Source: Amborella trichopoda
Lineage: Eukaryota > Streptophyta > Magnoliopsida > Amborellales > Amborellaceae
Reading direction: 5' to 3'
NCBI RefSeq assembly: GCF_000471905.2
Contig: NW_006499799.1
Coordinates: forward strand, 3,128,722 to 3,192,721
DNA: 64,000 bases
Part shown: positions 48,626-60,985 of the stretch, piece by piece
Numbering within the stretch: the stretch's first letter is position 1
Layout of the letters: the number at the start of each line of letters is the position of its first letter
Translations under genes and position numbers: made by a program
The notes under the pieces: model-generated
Told to the model about the DNA's origin: nothing
The model's database searches: none
What the model saw: the letters and a program-made list of their open reading frames with translations, nothing else

Positions 48626-51600
48626 ATGGCTGAGTCTTCTTACCAAATTCCTAACATAAAGAGCATTCGAAGGGGAGGAGAGGTCGGTACCAATAATTTT
48701 ACCGATGCGGCTTTAGTAAGGGACGAGCCCATTTGGCTAATAGAGCCAATATGCAAACCCGAGTGGCCTCTTAGTGTTACTTTTATCACTGACTTAGTTC
48801 GTTTTGAAGTCCGAGAGGACAATGAAGGCAATGTTTGTATTGAAGAAGGGATGACGCTCCTTCATTGTATGCACATAAACGTAGCTTATGGGGAAAATTT
48901 CCCACCTTAGGAAAGAAAATGGTGCAAACAAATGGGCTAATGTGGTAAGGAAAAGGCCATCGAATACATGGGAGCAGCAGTATTTCAAGGGATACTCTTC
49001 CTGGACCAACATGATGTTGGTGTCGCACACAATCCTTCTTGAATGTGCTTCTTTGCTAGCAGCGGTTCAATGCTCGGTCAGCTACTAGGATCAATGCTCC
49101 AATACTGTCAAGGTGCTTCTCGATACAAGAAGCCATGTCAGCAATACCCAACTTCTTGGGCATGGGGAAGTAGGAATCTCCTTGCTAGATCTTCATTTTA
49201 TTGGGGGCCCTCCACTGATCGGGGCAATGAATGACGAGTTTGTACCTCGGAACTTAGTCATCTTTCTTGGTGCTAGCTTGGGGAAAGAAGAGCCACCTGC
49301 TAGTCTTCGAAAGGTTTTCGAGGTCTACCAATTGCTCCATGCCCAGTCTAGCAATGGTTGGGTAACTTTCATCGAATGAGTGAAATTCTTTTGTCAGGAC
49401 TACCCTGAAGGTGCTCGAGGAACTCCAAGAGGAAAAGGGAAGGAAGTTGCAAAGGGGACGCCTCCCTTGTATCAATTGGAGACCTGTGATGACTATGTCT
49501 TCTTGGCCGCATATTTGACCTTATTTTTATGTAAGTTCGAGCTCCCTGGAGGGGCAGATGACATTCGTCCAGGTACCTTCTATGTAGCCTGCAACATGGT
49601 AAGAGGGCATGAGTATGCCCTTGCTCAACCTGTTTTGTGCACTATTTACCATGGCTTGGGGCCATCTTTCATGGAAAATCTTACAAAGATAGAGAGGGAG
49701 GGAAAGGCATTGTCGGAGGAGAGGCATTTCCTGCGGACTTTAAGACTCCATTCCCCATCCATTATGTATATGGGTGGCTAGGGGCCTATTTCCTTGCCAC
49801 TTATGTCAGGAGCCAGAACACAGGGGATAAGATATAGCCCTTCTTGATGAGGATTGCCGGCCAAAAAGCTATCTTTCACAACCCCGAGGAGGCTTGGAGC
49901 TTGTTCGGTCATGACTTCTTAAATATGTGTCAGGTCCCATTCCCAGTTAGAAGCATCACCGATCGTTCTTTCATTGAAGAATTGCGGAAGGAACTAGATG
50001 GAGCTCCTATGACCATCAGGGAGCTCATGTTCATTCTGAGCATTAGAGGGGAGTTTTACCCTATCGGCGCACAGTGCCAAATTGGAAGCGTATTTCCTTC
50101 ACTGCTTCGCTCGTCATCATGGGCTTGACCAGAGCTACCCCTTCTCCATGTTTTTTGAAAAGCGTCGGGGCAGAATAAACATAGGAAAGACGAAAGAGCT
50201 TGGGACTCTTTGAGAATGCTGACTGCCAGGACATATATGGACTACTTGGTCCACATGTCTAGAGATGACAGAGATAAGCAAGTACGTGGTACCTCACTTC
50301 GGCAGAATGGTTTGAGTGACCGAGGCCTATGCCAACTGGTGGAGAATCACCAGTCGAGGATGCTAGGATTCTGATCACTCATGGAAAGGGGAAAACGACA
50401 ACTGACATTAGGAGACTGGACTGAGGACACTAGTGGATACTCCTTGTCTTGGCAAGGTCATTGTCTTGGGATATCCCTTAAACTGGGAGGCGCTTGGGCT
50501 TCCTCGGGAGATAGCGGCCAATGGCAATTCGTCATAATTTCTTGCCATGAAGAAGAAAACTGGGAGCATCTTTGATAAGCTCGGTTCCATCTTAGAATGG
50601 AGTGAGGGGCGAAAGGTCCCAGATCATGAGGGGCGTCCAATTCATTACTTGAACGCACCGATAGGGATGGTCCTCACAATAAATTAGCTGCGGGCCCTTC
50701 TCAAGGAGGGAGTTATGAAGCGGCTGTTCCTCCTTTGATAGGGGAAAAGAAAAGGAAGCGATTTACTCGACCCTAGTGCACCAGCTCAAGCTAGCAGACG
50801 TACTTGAAGACGTAGGGGTGCCAAACTTCCTGCGATTTTGGAATCAAGAGGTAGCTCTCCTTCTTTTGATTCATTAGTAACTCCACCAGCATCACCTTCT
50901 GCGCTTTCTCCACCATCTTCTGTCTCTTCTTAATTGTCTTCTTCTTCTTCAGAGACTGAGGTGAACGACTCCGGCCCTCCCAAACCTATTGTTATTGCTT
51001 TTGATCGGGAAATGACTATGGAACATGGAGAGGCACCTCTAAGTGCAAGGGCAATTCTTGGGTCAGCTCTGGTTCACATGGAAACTAATGAGACAGAAAG
51101 ATTTGGTGGTATTGCTCTAGGAAGGGAATCGGCTACCAGCATGGCCTCTGTGCTTTAGGAACTTAGTGCCCCGATATAGGCAAGGGCCATGATTCAAGAG
51201 GAAGGGCGTATGGTTAATGATGCCCATGAGTACCAATAGACTGTTGTCCCCGAGGGCGCAAATCGTGAAGGTGAAGGGGTTGAGCTTTTTGTGGCCGAGG
51301 TTCTGGCTATTGATGATGCAGAGTAGATGGAAGGGGCCATGTTTGAGGCTGAATCAGTGATCAGTGAAAGCCAAAGAAAAGAGGAAGCTCTTGAACCTGC
51401 CGATACTGATGCAGCAATTCAAGAGGGTGAGATACAAGAGGGGAATACCGGCCTTAAACTTGTCGAGGCCATGGCCGAGGGTGAAAGACCAAGGGAGGAG
51501 GCTTCTTTGGAGGATGCTGGGACAACAGTGGTGACCCTCATAGGTGAAGGTTAAGGCGACGGTGCTGGTATCGATGAATCGAGGCACTTTGAAGCGAGGG

Positions 51601-52355
51601 CTGCTTTTAGGTCTGATGTGCATGAAACTCCAGACTATGACATCATTTCAAAAGAGCCGTTGGCTCAATGGCTATCACTTCTACTAGCCCTGTCCTTGAA
51701 ACCAAAGTCTCTTCAGAAGTGGTAATCCCAGCAGCATCATCTAGGCTCACTTTCAGTGGCATTTCTGGTATAATTACAGGCATGCTTCGTGCAGTTTAAG
51801 GGAACTTTCTTTCAATGAGCTGAGCGAGGCTCTAGCTAAACTTAGGGAATTTGCTGTCGTGACCACTGCTGTTGGCAGTGCGCCAGAAGTCCTTTCCCAT
51901 TTGATGCAACCCTTAGTGAGTTGGAGAGCTGGTGGTCGGAAAGACTGTATCATGAAGTGGAGACCAGTAGGCTAGCCTCCTTAGAGGAGTCGACCTTGTG
52001 TCATCGCGAGAAGGTAGATTTTTGCACTGTGAAGGAGGCCACTATGATTGGCCATCAGCTGGATCTCAAAAGGGAGGGACAAGCTTGCTTCAAAAAGATG
52101 GTTGAAATAAGAGAGGAGATGAAGATATTAAGACAACAATTCACTGAGCTTGAGAAAGAGATGATTCAGAGAAGGGCCATGGAGACTTCTCTGGTTGAGG
52201 ACTTATCAGAACTCAATCGCACCATCAAGTCTGAAATTGTGGCGATGGGAGAGAAGATTCAAACAGTGGCCGAACTGAAGGAACATATTCAGGACACCAA
52301 GGCTTCTACTACAACATGCAGAGAAGATATTAATAGGATAATTGATCATTTTTGA
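48626..52355 (+). pseudogene. Antisense plant-mobile-domain (PMD) gene carried by element E
   Basis: On the strand opposite to gag, this region encodes fragments of a PMD (aminotransferase-like) protein, a domain known from the plant proteins MAIN and MAIL1 and from some Ty3/gypsy and MULE transposons. It opens with ATGGCTGAG at 48626. Recognisable parts are EPICKPEWPLSVTF (near 48744), GEVGISLLDLHFIGGPP (near 49167), DDYVFLAAYLTLFLCKFELP (near 49490), AQPVLCTIYHGLGPS (near 49625) and PFPIHYVYGWLGAYF (near 49747). Further on come a basic KKRKR patch near 50745, Ser- and Glu-rich linkers (50930-51550) and a coiled-coil-like segment (51921-52355). A nuclear role would fit the family, but nothing here proves function. 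It is an old, broken copy. Confidence 0.8.
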
Positions 52356-53499
52356 AAATGTCTTTTCTTTTGCCACCACTTGAAAAAAGTTTGACCTCAT
52401 GAATAAAGTGCTTCTTTTCCTCTTCTGGCTCACTTTGCTGCATGATTTCATTCTCCTCTTTACTTTGCTGTACCTCATGTACTCTTTTAGGGCTTGAGTG
52501 CCTCTCGACATATTTATTGTCTCAAGGGGCTAATACCTTAGGCCTTGTTTAGTCCCATGACGGGCTGCTGTGACTTCAATAACTTCGAAATGGGGAGTCA
52601 ATGCTTTTTATCCTCTTAACGTTTGATTGGCCAAGGGATTACAATTCATTTTCCTCATTATTTGGTGAGCCTGCTCAATATATAGTCCAATCAGGAGGGG
52701 CTTTGGCCTCCATTAACGGTGCATTCACTTCAAACCCATTATAGCTTTTGGTCTTAGGCACGAACTCCTTGAGATGTTTTGAAGCAATACGCATAACCTC
52801 CAATTGGCTCTGGAGACTGCAAACTTCTCTTCTTTACTCTACTAGGAGATCCTACTCTTGAGAGGAAGAAGACTGTCGTTTCTAAAACTATTCTCCTCCA
52901 GCGAAACAAGAGAAGTGCAGAACTTGTGGCTGGTCACCAGTCTATACTAACCATATTGTGGGATGAGGTGCATCCTCTATGCTTATAACAACCGGATTTT
53001 GAAAAATCTTTCACGACGGTTGGCGCGCCACTTCTTCTTTCAGGAGCGCAATAGGGATATGCAAGACTTTTTGATGGTCCGACGTATAGATAATCTTTGG
53101 AGCTAGGAATTCTATCTCCATGACTTGCTCAATCTCAGGAATGACCTCTGGTTCATCTTCTAAGCAAGTGGTTCAAAACTGGGGGCAGAGGGCGAGGACT
53201 CCTCTCCAAGTGAAGACGGTGTTTCTTCAAGAATAATTGTTGAGATGCTAGAATGAATAAGGGTTAAAGGGAGAATTCTGCTCTTTTTTCCTCTTTGAAC
53301 AAGTTTACCAATGTTCTCCTCACATCCTCAACATGTTCATGAGGCTAGATCCTGTCTTCATTGTAGACTTGTCATCCCCATCATTCGGTTTCTGAGGTGA
53401 CACTAGATCTGTGAAGTAATACTTAGCATCTGTGTAGTGAGTTTCGGTTACAGGAAATGGTCTTTTGTCAGCATAGACCATATGCTGTCTCCCATCTAG
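52356..53499 (-). other. E spacer between protease and antisense gene
   Basis: Past the protease the minus strand gives short open stretches with EPEVIPEIEQVMEIEF-like acidic character near 53100-53160. I recognise no RT, RNase H or integrase here. This is where pol would start in an autonomous relative. Confidence 0.5.
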
Positions 53500-54060
53500 A
53501 CTATACTTGAGGCACTGATGCAATGTCGATGGAAGCACTCCCTGGCCGACCGAGGAGAATATTGTGGGAAGTGTCTGTGTCGCTTACATGAAATTGAACG
53601 TAATCATTCATCTCACAGATCTTAAGATGAAGGTGAACTGTGTTAGCTGGCTTCTCTCCTGACTAGTTGAACCCTTGAACTATGACATGGGTCGGAGTAA
53701 GATCTTCGGACCCTAATCCCAACCAAATAAGGATCCTCCTTGCCATCCATCTAACATAATTCAATTGATGGGGCACGCATGTAATTCGCCAGTTACGAAG
53801 AGTGGGCGATTATGAAACTTTTCTCCCAATTGCAGGTCGTCCTCTGAAAAAGGTGATTGGCATACATCCTCCTAAAATCACCGGGTCCACCTCAATGGGT
53901 TCCACTTCAGTCTTGCACACCTCTGGATTAGAGAGAGCCTGAACCAAAGCCATCCAATAATCCTTTGAGAGCATGAGAGCATCATAGATGCTGAGAAGGG
54001 CTGGAAGCTTTCACAGATGCCCTATCACATCATATTTCACCTTTTATTAGTCAAGGCTTT
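53500..54060 (-). pseudogene. Element E protease remains
   Basis: On the minus strand the segment reads as a retropepsin-like region: VNWRITCVPHQLNY, then THVIVQGFN, and near its end NILLGRPGSASIDIASVPQ. The LLGRP stretch is the usual C-terminal landmark of plant Ty3/gypsy aspartic protease, which cuts the polyprotein. It lies between the linker that follows gag and the spacer. Broken. Confidence 0.65.
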
Positions 54061-54108
54061 ATACTTCTAATCCTGCCACTGGTTTGGGTGGTATGCTGGG
54101 TTGAGGAG

Positions 54109-55110
54109 CTAGTTTGGGTGAAAGAGGTTTATTTTGGCCTCCTGACTGACTTGATTGCACAACGAGCTTAGTTTGGGTAGGCTGGTTAACCAAGATAAGG
54201 ATTTTTTTAGGAAGAGTGGGTGGTATAGGTTGTGGCTTAGAAATGAATGAGTATATGGGATCAAACGTATCCTAGGGAATTGGAGAATAGGTGGATTGTT
54301 TGGGGTATTCAGATTAGGTAGGAGCCCAGGGAGCTGTAGGATAGGCAGATTGGTATTTGGATTAGGGTGAAGTGGCAAATTAGGAAACTTGAAAGTGCCT
54401 GATTTCGACGGTGGAGGTTGTAGCATCTTCCCCGATCCGAGGCTCATTTGCCCCGTGCTAGGTGATGCTCTTGAGATTTGCACCATATGACGTGCCTCCT
54501 AAGAATAAAAGATATGCCCCCTTGATTATCTCAGTCTCTGTTCAAAGTCCGGCTCAAGGGGCCACTGGGGTTTCTTTAGCTTTGACTTTTTGTGCTTATT
54601 TGAAGAAGGTGGCTCTGGTTTGGTTTTAGTTATGAGGGCATCAGCAACCGTTAAGAATCCAACTGCCTGTGCCAGGGTCTTTTTCAACCACTTTCGTTGC
54701 ATCTTACGTAGGTTGATTCCTTCAAATTCTCTGTCGAGAGCCTTGAAGTCGGGACATTTCATGGTTGCACCTACATGAGACATTGGGGAAGAAGGATGAG
54801 AAGCAGAAGAAGAAGAAGGAGAAGGGTCAGAAGGTAGGCGATTTTTAAGGTCATTCCCCTCATCGGACCGTCTGGGCAGCTTTTTACGTCATCACAAGGG
54901 TTAGATGTGTGCAAGGACTCTTCAGGGTGTTCCCCTTCTTAGACCGTTGGGGAGTGCTTTTAATGTCGTCTTCCTCATTGGGCGTAATCTGAGGAGAAGA
55001 TGACTCGGGGACGTCCTCTTGACGGGATGGGGAAAGAAGGAGGATAGTATCGAGGATAAAGTCCAGTAAAGTTGGCAGTGGGAGAAGAGACTTAAGAAAT
55101 TCGTACTCAA
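54109..55110 (-). pseudogene. E linker with conserved unknown segment
   Basis: The part at 54526-54783 has CPDFKALDREFEGINL and LAQAVGFLTVADAL, matching C 16010-16235. Next to it is a Pro/Asn/Leu-rich stretch (54109-54486). The conserved block has no function that I recognise. Its presence in two independent copies supports past coding. Confidence 0.6.
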
Positions 55111-55590
55111 CTGGCAGTTGAGCCTTTCTGTTCTCTGACGAGCAGTCCTTAGTGCCCGTCTCCTTTTAGTTTTCTGAGGTGGTGCTTGATTCGTCTTGCT
55201 AGACTTGTGAACAGCCCTAGCTTGACAAACTGCTTCTCTCCTTAAATACTTGAGTCTGCTTCACCCATGATGGATTATCTATGGCTGGGAAGTGGAGGGT
55301 TCCGTAAGATCTGAGTCATCTTTACCCAGGTCTTGAGTTGGGAGCTGGACCGGTGGAGCAGTGGCTTGGGGACCACTTATTGGAGCATTGTAAGACTATT
55401 GACATTTCAATATTTTATTTGTGATTATATCATGGAGATTGGTACATTCGCATTGGTAATGTCCCCATATCTGGAGGTGTGGGAACCAACGGTCCTCAGT
55501 CCCCCGGGCAAGGCGCAGGGCTGCCTTGCCGGTTTCGTCTGATAAGACCTTCTTGAAGCATTATAACGAAAAAGGCGTGAATGCATTTTT

Positions 55591-57129
55591 TCACTCTTCA
55601 AGCTTGATACCCTTCTGAATCAGAGCCTTGATAATGTCCTTCAGCGTGAAGCAGTCATCTGTGGGTTGATTGATCCTTCGATGGTAAGCACAGTAATTCG
55701 TTTGAGTATCGAGCTTAGCTTGCTCAAGGAACTTGGCCTCTGGAAGCTCGATCATGTTCTGTTCCAATAATAATCGAAATAGCATAGGGACGCATTCTTT
55801 CTCAAAGGGGTAGACTTTATTCCTATGCCTGGTCCAATACTCTTCCCGATTAAGATTTGCTAGTGGGGTTACTCACTTGTACTACTGTTGTCACTTGCAT
55901 GCTTGAGGCTTTGTCTTTGTGTGCTCATGCCCATGGAGAAGTCCAAAGTTTAGGAGAGAGCCTTCTTTGGACCAGTCCTTTTTGTTTGTTGCCTCGGGTG
56001 TTAGTCAGAGAGCTACCATTTCCCCAGTTGTTTTATGAGCTTGTAGACGGTTGTCGTGACCCGCCATGGTGGTGTGATAGACTTTCTATGCGTATTGATT
56101 TGGAGATCAGCCCAACCTGGAAGTCGGATTGGAGACTTCAACATATAGAGAAATTTCAGGTTGCATGTTCTGCACACAAGTTTGAACTGATTCATTTCTA
56201 GGCATAGGATTGGGATGGTGAGCAGCCAAATTTCTCCATCTTGTTATGAATTGGTCCACGGGTTCATCGTGATCTTGGGTCAAGGTGAGAAGCTTGATGG
56301 TTTGAACCTCCCTCTCGACCTCGTAGAACCGCTGATGAAAGAGTTTCCCCATTTCCTCCCAAGTATGCACCTAGTTTGTGGTAAGTCGAGCATACCATTG
56401 AAAAGTGGGGCCATCAAGGGTTCCAACGAACTGACAGAGAAGGAGTCTCCCATCCACCATTTTCTCTCAACACGCTGCGTGGAAGTGGGCGATATGCTGA
56501 TTTAGTGACGTGGTTCTGTTGAATAGGGAAAACTTTCCTTTCTTGTAATCTGAGGGAAATGTCACCTGGTCAATGTATGAAGGGTATGGCCTTTGATAAG
56601 GAGTTGCACCCTGTATCCCTAGAATTTATCTGTTCTGTAATCTATGAGTAACCATAGCATCGATGTTTGCCTGTGAGACGGGGGTGAGGGACATAATTGT
56701 CCTATGAGGCAGAGGGATGGGGCTGCCTTAGAGGTGTGCCATCTGAGTGATGGGAATTGACCTCATGGTTAGCTGATTATCATGCGACATCTATACGATC
56801 TATCTTCCCATCGTTGCGCACACGATATCTTCAAACTTGTTCATTCAGTCTTCCTGCTAGTCCAGTTCATTTAAAACCATTACTATGACTGTTTCTCCAG
56901 GGAGCTCAGCCTTAATTGCAGTTGAGGGCTTGCAAATCTGACGGGTCGTGCGTGACAGATTGCTCAACAGGGGGTCCGCATGACCCGACTGGACTCGATT
57001 CTTATATGCCGAACGCGTGAGGACTATTTCTCGACGGTCTTGGGACCGTGGGTGCTGAATGGCTGGGTCATTTTCTACAACAGTAACCACAGTGTAAGGA
57101 GCATGTACTTCTTCTTCAGGTTTCATCAT
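55591..57129 (-). pseudogene. Element E gag remains
   Basis: The minus strand carries the gag N-terminal part (56857-57129, with YKNRVQSGHADP), the central part (56107-56370, with EVEREVQTIKLLTLTQ and ITRWRNLAAHHPNPMP) and a zinc-knuckle-like segment CAYHRRINQPTDDCFTLK at 55591-55785. Each has a counterpart in C at the same relative place. The gag product would form the particle and bind the RNA. The region is broken in several places. Confidence 0.8.
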
Positions 57130-58178
57130 CTAAAGAGGGTAGAAGGGGTTCAAGCGAAGAGGGTCATCAGAGTTGGTTCCCCCGATCGCCTTGGTCACTT
57201 TCTTTGTCAGAATTCAGAGACCTCTATCTCATTTAGCTTTGAGGTTTTGACGGACCTCATGCCAAAAAAGTGTTTCGAACTGCGACTAATCAGCCCTTCT
57301 TATAAAAGAGAGAGTTGTTTCCATTAGATGCGCAAAGGATGAGGGTCAGGGACTGGAGTCATCTTGGGCTGGGCAGGATGAAGGACTCAATCTTCCATCA
57401 TGCCTTTGGCTTGAGCTCTCTTATAAGCTCCAAAGACATGACAGAGATAATGAAGCTGGTTTAGGATGGTACTCTTGGGGAAGGTCTTGGACTACCTAGG
57501 CTGGAGGTGCTTGCTCGAAGAAGGAGGAGCAGGCAAGAGAAGGGCTAACTCATGAGGATGCCTGAGTTGAGGGAGAGGGGATGTCTGGGGTGGAGACGCA
57601 TGTGCACCCCTTGAAGAAGGATCACGGGTGACCTAGGTGTCAGCCCGGGCTCGAGCAAGTGGTCTTGCCTTAGGGAGCCGAGAACTGCAAGTAGGTGTCT
57701 GTAAGAGAATAGGTGGGACTGCCCCTTAGAGAGTGCGCTAGTGTGTGCTTAGTAGGAGGACGAGGGGATCGTCTTTCATGTACTCAGGTTGGCATAACGA
57801 CGACGTTGCCCCGACCAGTACGATGCATATGAACAATGTGTGTAGGACTTGGCCTTGGAAAGTCTGATCCTGGACGCTGACTCGAAGTAACATAAGGGTT
57901 GCCTCGAGGTGTGGCTTGAGTTGATGAACCATAAGCCTTATGGTGTGTGAGAGAGGTGGAGGCCCCAGGGTCTCTGCCTTGAAGTGTCGAGCCTCTAGGG
58001 ATAGAGACTCATGGTAGTGCAAGAATGTGGGGGTAGCCTTGCGCCAACCACAGAAGACATGACAACTTGTTTGCCTATTGCAGAAAGGGATTGGGTAGCC
58101 TTCCGACGTACCTAGGCAATACGACCGACAAGTGACTTGTCAGTGGCAGGGTGCGTGCTGTGTGCGGTAACATATGTC
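57130..58178 (-). mobile_element. Element E leader, cut by element F
   Basis: This is the counterpart of C about 12510-13480 in reverse: CAGAAAGGGAYTGGGYAGCC and GCAAGTGACTTGCCAGTGG-like phrases are shared. It ends at 58178 against the LTR of F. ATGTC (58174-58178) is the candidate left target duplication. Confidence 0.75.
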
Positions 58179-60985
58179 TGATTAGATGCCTCGATCTCGC
58201 CTCCCCGGGTCTAGGTGATCGGGTGACAATGTCTCGGGTTGGAAAAATTTGGGACTTGAGATCGCTTTCTTAGAAACCTTTTTTAAGAACAAGGGCAGGT
58301 ATCCAACTAATGAGAGAGGAATTTTGGATGTGAGGTGGGGACCAACCTCACCGAGGTCTCTGACTTACTAGGGCTGACTATCGTGGGCAACGTCTTAGAT
58401 CACAACGGAAAGCCCCCCAGCTGCTTTAGCTGGTTTGAAATCGCCTCCCTTGACCTGCAATCTTCTTGTTTTTCTGCATAGCACTACTATGGTTAATTTG
58501 TATGACAAGTGGGATGAAGGGCCCATCCTTGTCATAGGGCAGTGCACATTCGTGTGGCTAAGAATGTGAGGGGTTAGCGTGATAAAGTGGAAGGTTCGAA
58601 CAAAGGTTGAAGATAGAAGAAAACTTAATGAAGGGACGAGACTAGCGTGATAGCCGAACAATGACCGACTCGGAGTGGTAGCAAGACGGGCATGGTACTG
58701 AGGACTAGCACGACGGTACTACTACTCGAAATCAAGGCTGACATGGCGATGCTAGGCTAAGTCAACCCTCGATCAAGTGAGAAGAGGAGAAAATGGATAA
58801 AAGGCAAGAGATGACGAAGGGATAAGCTCCTGTTGGTGTTAGGTGTCGCCACCCACGACTGTGGAGTAGCAGTGTCACGGCCCTTGGACAGTGCTAGACA
58901 CTACTGCTCACTACTTCAGTGGAAACAGGGTACTATAGACTGCTTTAGGCATCGCCGTTCGCAACACAAGAAGGCAGCGCGCCTCTGCACGGGTGGCGAT
59001 AGCTTCTTGTGAAGCACTCGACCATATCCATTTACGAAGCGAACGACGATAATTCTTATGAGGAACACGATGATATGCGTGGGATGCAGGAGGGATGGCG
59101 ATGAGCACCGAACGGATGAAGGAGGCTTGCAGACGGCTATGAGCACCGAGCACGAGAACGAGGCTCGCAGATGGCGATAGGCACCACGCACGCGATGGAA
59201 GCTCGCGGACGGCGATAGGTATTGCCGAGACCTCTCGCGAGCAGTGATAGGCAACGCCATCTATGATAGGTACACAATATGAGGACACCCCTAGGGGTGG
59301 CAACGAGTTTTGCCATCTGCACTCTTCACTCAGGCGTCGAGGATACGTCTACAGATGACAATGAGCAGTGATGTCTGCAAACCTCACTATGGAACAGAGA
59401 TGGATGAACAGAAGGAGAAGGAGGCTCACACATGGTGCTGCCATCGCATGCGCGACCTATGAGACGACAGGAGAGGCCTGCATGACACTGCCACTGCCGT
59501 GCATGGCCTCTGAGGGGAGCTCAAACGGAGAAGAGGAAGAAGAAGGAGAGGAAGAGAGAGAAGAAGAAAAGAAAAAGAAGAGAAAAAATATTTACCTTAA
59601 GCCTAGGGGTACCGGTCCAGTAGTTTCTCTCTCCCTACTCTCTCTCTCCCAACATGACCCAACAATGAGAAGAAAGAGAAAACTCTATTAAGTAAAAACC
59701 CTCTTTTGAGAAGAGTTCAAGCCCTTTTGCGTATAATGATGGTACGGTATGTATAGAATTGTGCCCAAACATTAAAGGATGATCAAAAGTAACTTTAATT
59801 GCTTGAAATTAATATTAAAATGAATTAAAATAAAAATAAAAAATAAGGTGCAAAATGACATATTTTCCCCTTCCGAACAAGTTGAATTCCAGAACAGTCC
59901 TATATTGCCCTACAACGTGCATGATTTTTCATAGATGATCCGGGGTTGTTCCGACGCCCGGTTGATCGAGAGATGATTGTTTTCTTGTCGAGATCGGCAT
60001 GACGATCGATTTGATACCAACTTTGAGCCATCGATCGTGTTTTTAGGGCATGGATCTTGTTTTTAGGGCACGATCATGTAATTTGAAATTTGAATGAATC
60101 TTGAAACTTTAAATTGATTGTGTGCTGGTTCCTTGATGTTTTTCTATTATTTCTTCGTTGGATCACTGAGAATGTCGTCGAGTTCCTAGACCAAGATTTT
60201 GCAACTTTGGAATTTTGGCCGGAATTTGGAATTCCGACGACAGAATTTATAGTCACTTCGTTGGCTTCGTGGGCAAAATCCGATCGTTCATAATGTACGG
60301 GGTTCGGGTCAGAGATAGCCCGACACCTTACACATGCGATGGAATTGGTTTTATGTTGAACGGGCTCGCGAGCGACGTGATTTGGCCGATCGAGCGAGGC
60401 ACGATGCTGTTGATTTTCCTGCACTTTTTTCATGGATAAGTAACTTCTCTCTAGCTTTTCTACATGCTCAAACGTCGTTGTGGGGCTTGTCACATTTCAA
60501 AACTCTCGTCTCAATGAGATGTACACTCTCCACCATGTTTGAACGCAATCCGTTCTCAAACGAGGGAGATATAAGTGTCGTAAGTCACTATTCGTGACTG
60601 TCCCTTTAATGGAGCCTAGTTGCAGGGTTGCCACACGGGAATAGCGTGCGACTCCCCTTATTTTGCTCTTTTGCCTATAACTACTTCTTAGGATGTCCGT
60701 TTAGGTTAAAATTTGACCCCTGGAGGTTTTCAACTGTGTCGGATCCAATAACGATTGTCCCATAATAAATTGAGAAACTGAAAATATAGCTCTAATTATA
60801 AGGTCCATTTTAGGGTGCTAGAGGCTGATTCTACAGGAACTATTTCTCAGTCTACACTACCTTAGACATATCGGATTGTGACAAAACTTGGCAGGAGGCT
60901 TTTGAGAGTCCTTCTGAAGATCTTGACTAGATCTGGGGCTATTCTTGAGCGGGGGCCCCATGATGATGAAAAATATTTTCCAACA
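58179..60985 (-). mobile_element. Element F 3' LTR (family L)
   Basis: The LTR is 2807 bp. On the minus strand it starts TGTTGGAAAATATTTTTC at 60985 and ends GAGGCATCTAATCA at 58179. It has a weak TATA-like site (minus strand, near 59750), a purine tract and GGTACCCC core (about 59605-59645), a pyrimidine tract (59530-59590) and a short GC-rich repeat zone (58640-59500). It is the shortest LTR of the family here. Confidence 0.85.
58640..59500 (-). repeat. GC-rich short-repeat zone in F LTR
   Basis: Loose copies of GGCGATAGGCA and GCTCGCAGACGGCGATGAGC-like phrases lie about 50-60 bp apart. This is the place that holds minisatellites in the other LTRs. Confidence 0.6.

Larger units (their letters stand above)
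41603..58178 (-). mobile_element. Element E: gag-protease retrotransposon with antisense plant-mobile-domain gene (family L)
   Basis: E lies in the 3' internal part of D. On the minus strand, right to left, I read leader (57350-58178), gag (55591-57129), linker with a conserved unknown segment (54109-55110), protease (about 53500-54060), a spacer, then a region whose coding potential is on the plus strand (48626-52355), a repeat-rich 3' region and the 3' LTR. No RT, RNase H or integrase is recognised, so it is non-autonomous as seen here. Its 5' LTR is pushed beyond the window by F. The coding parts have many breaks. Confidence 0.8.

Noticed and set aside
48640-49030. Minus-strand frames opposite the PMD region
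   Set aside because: They are shadows. The plus-strand frames carry the recognisable PMD motifs.
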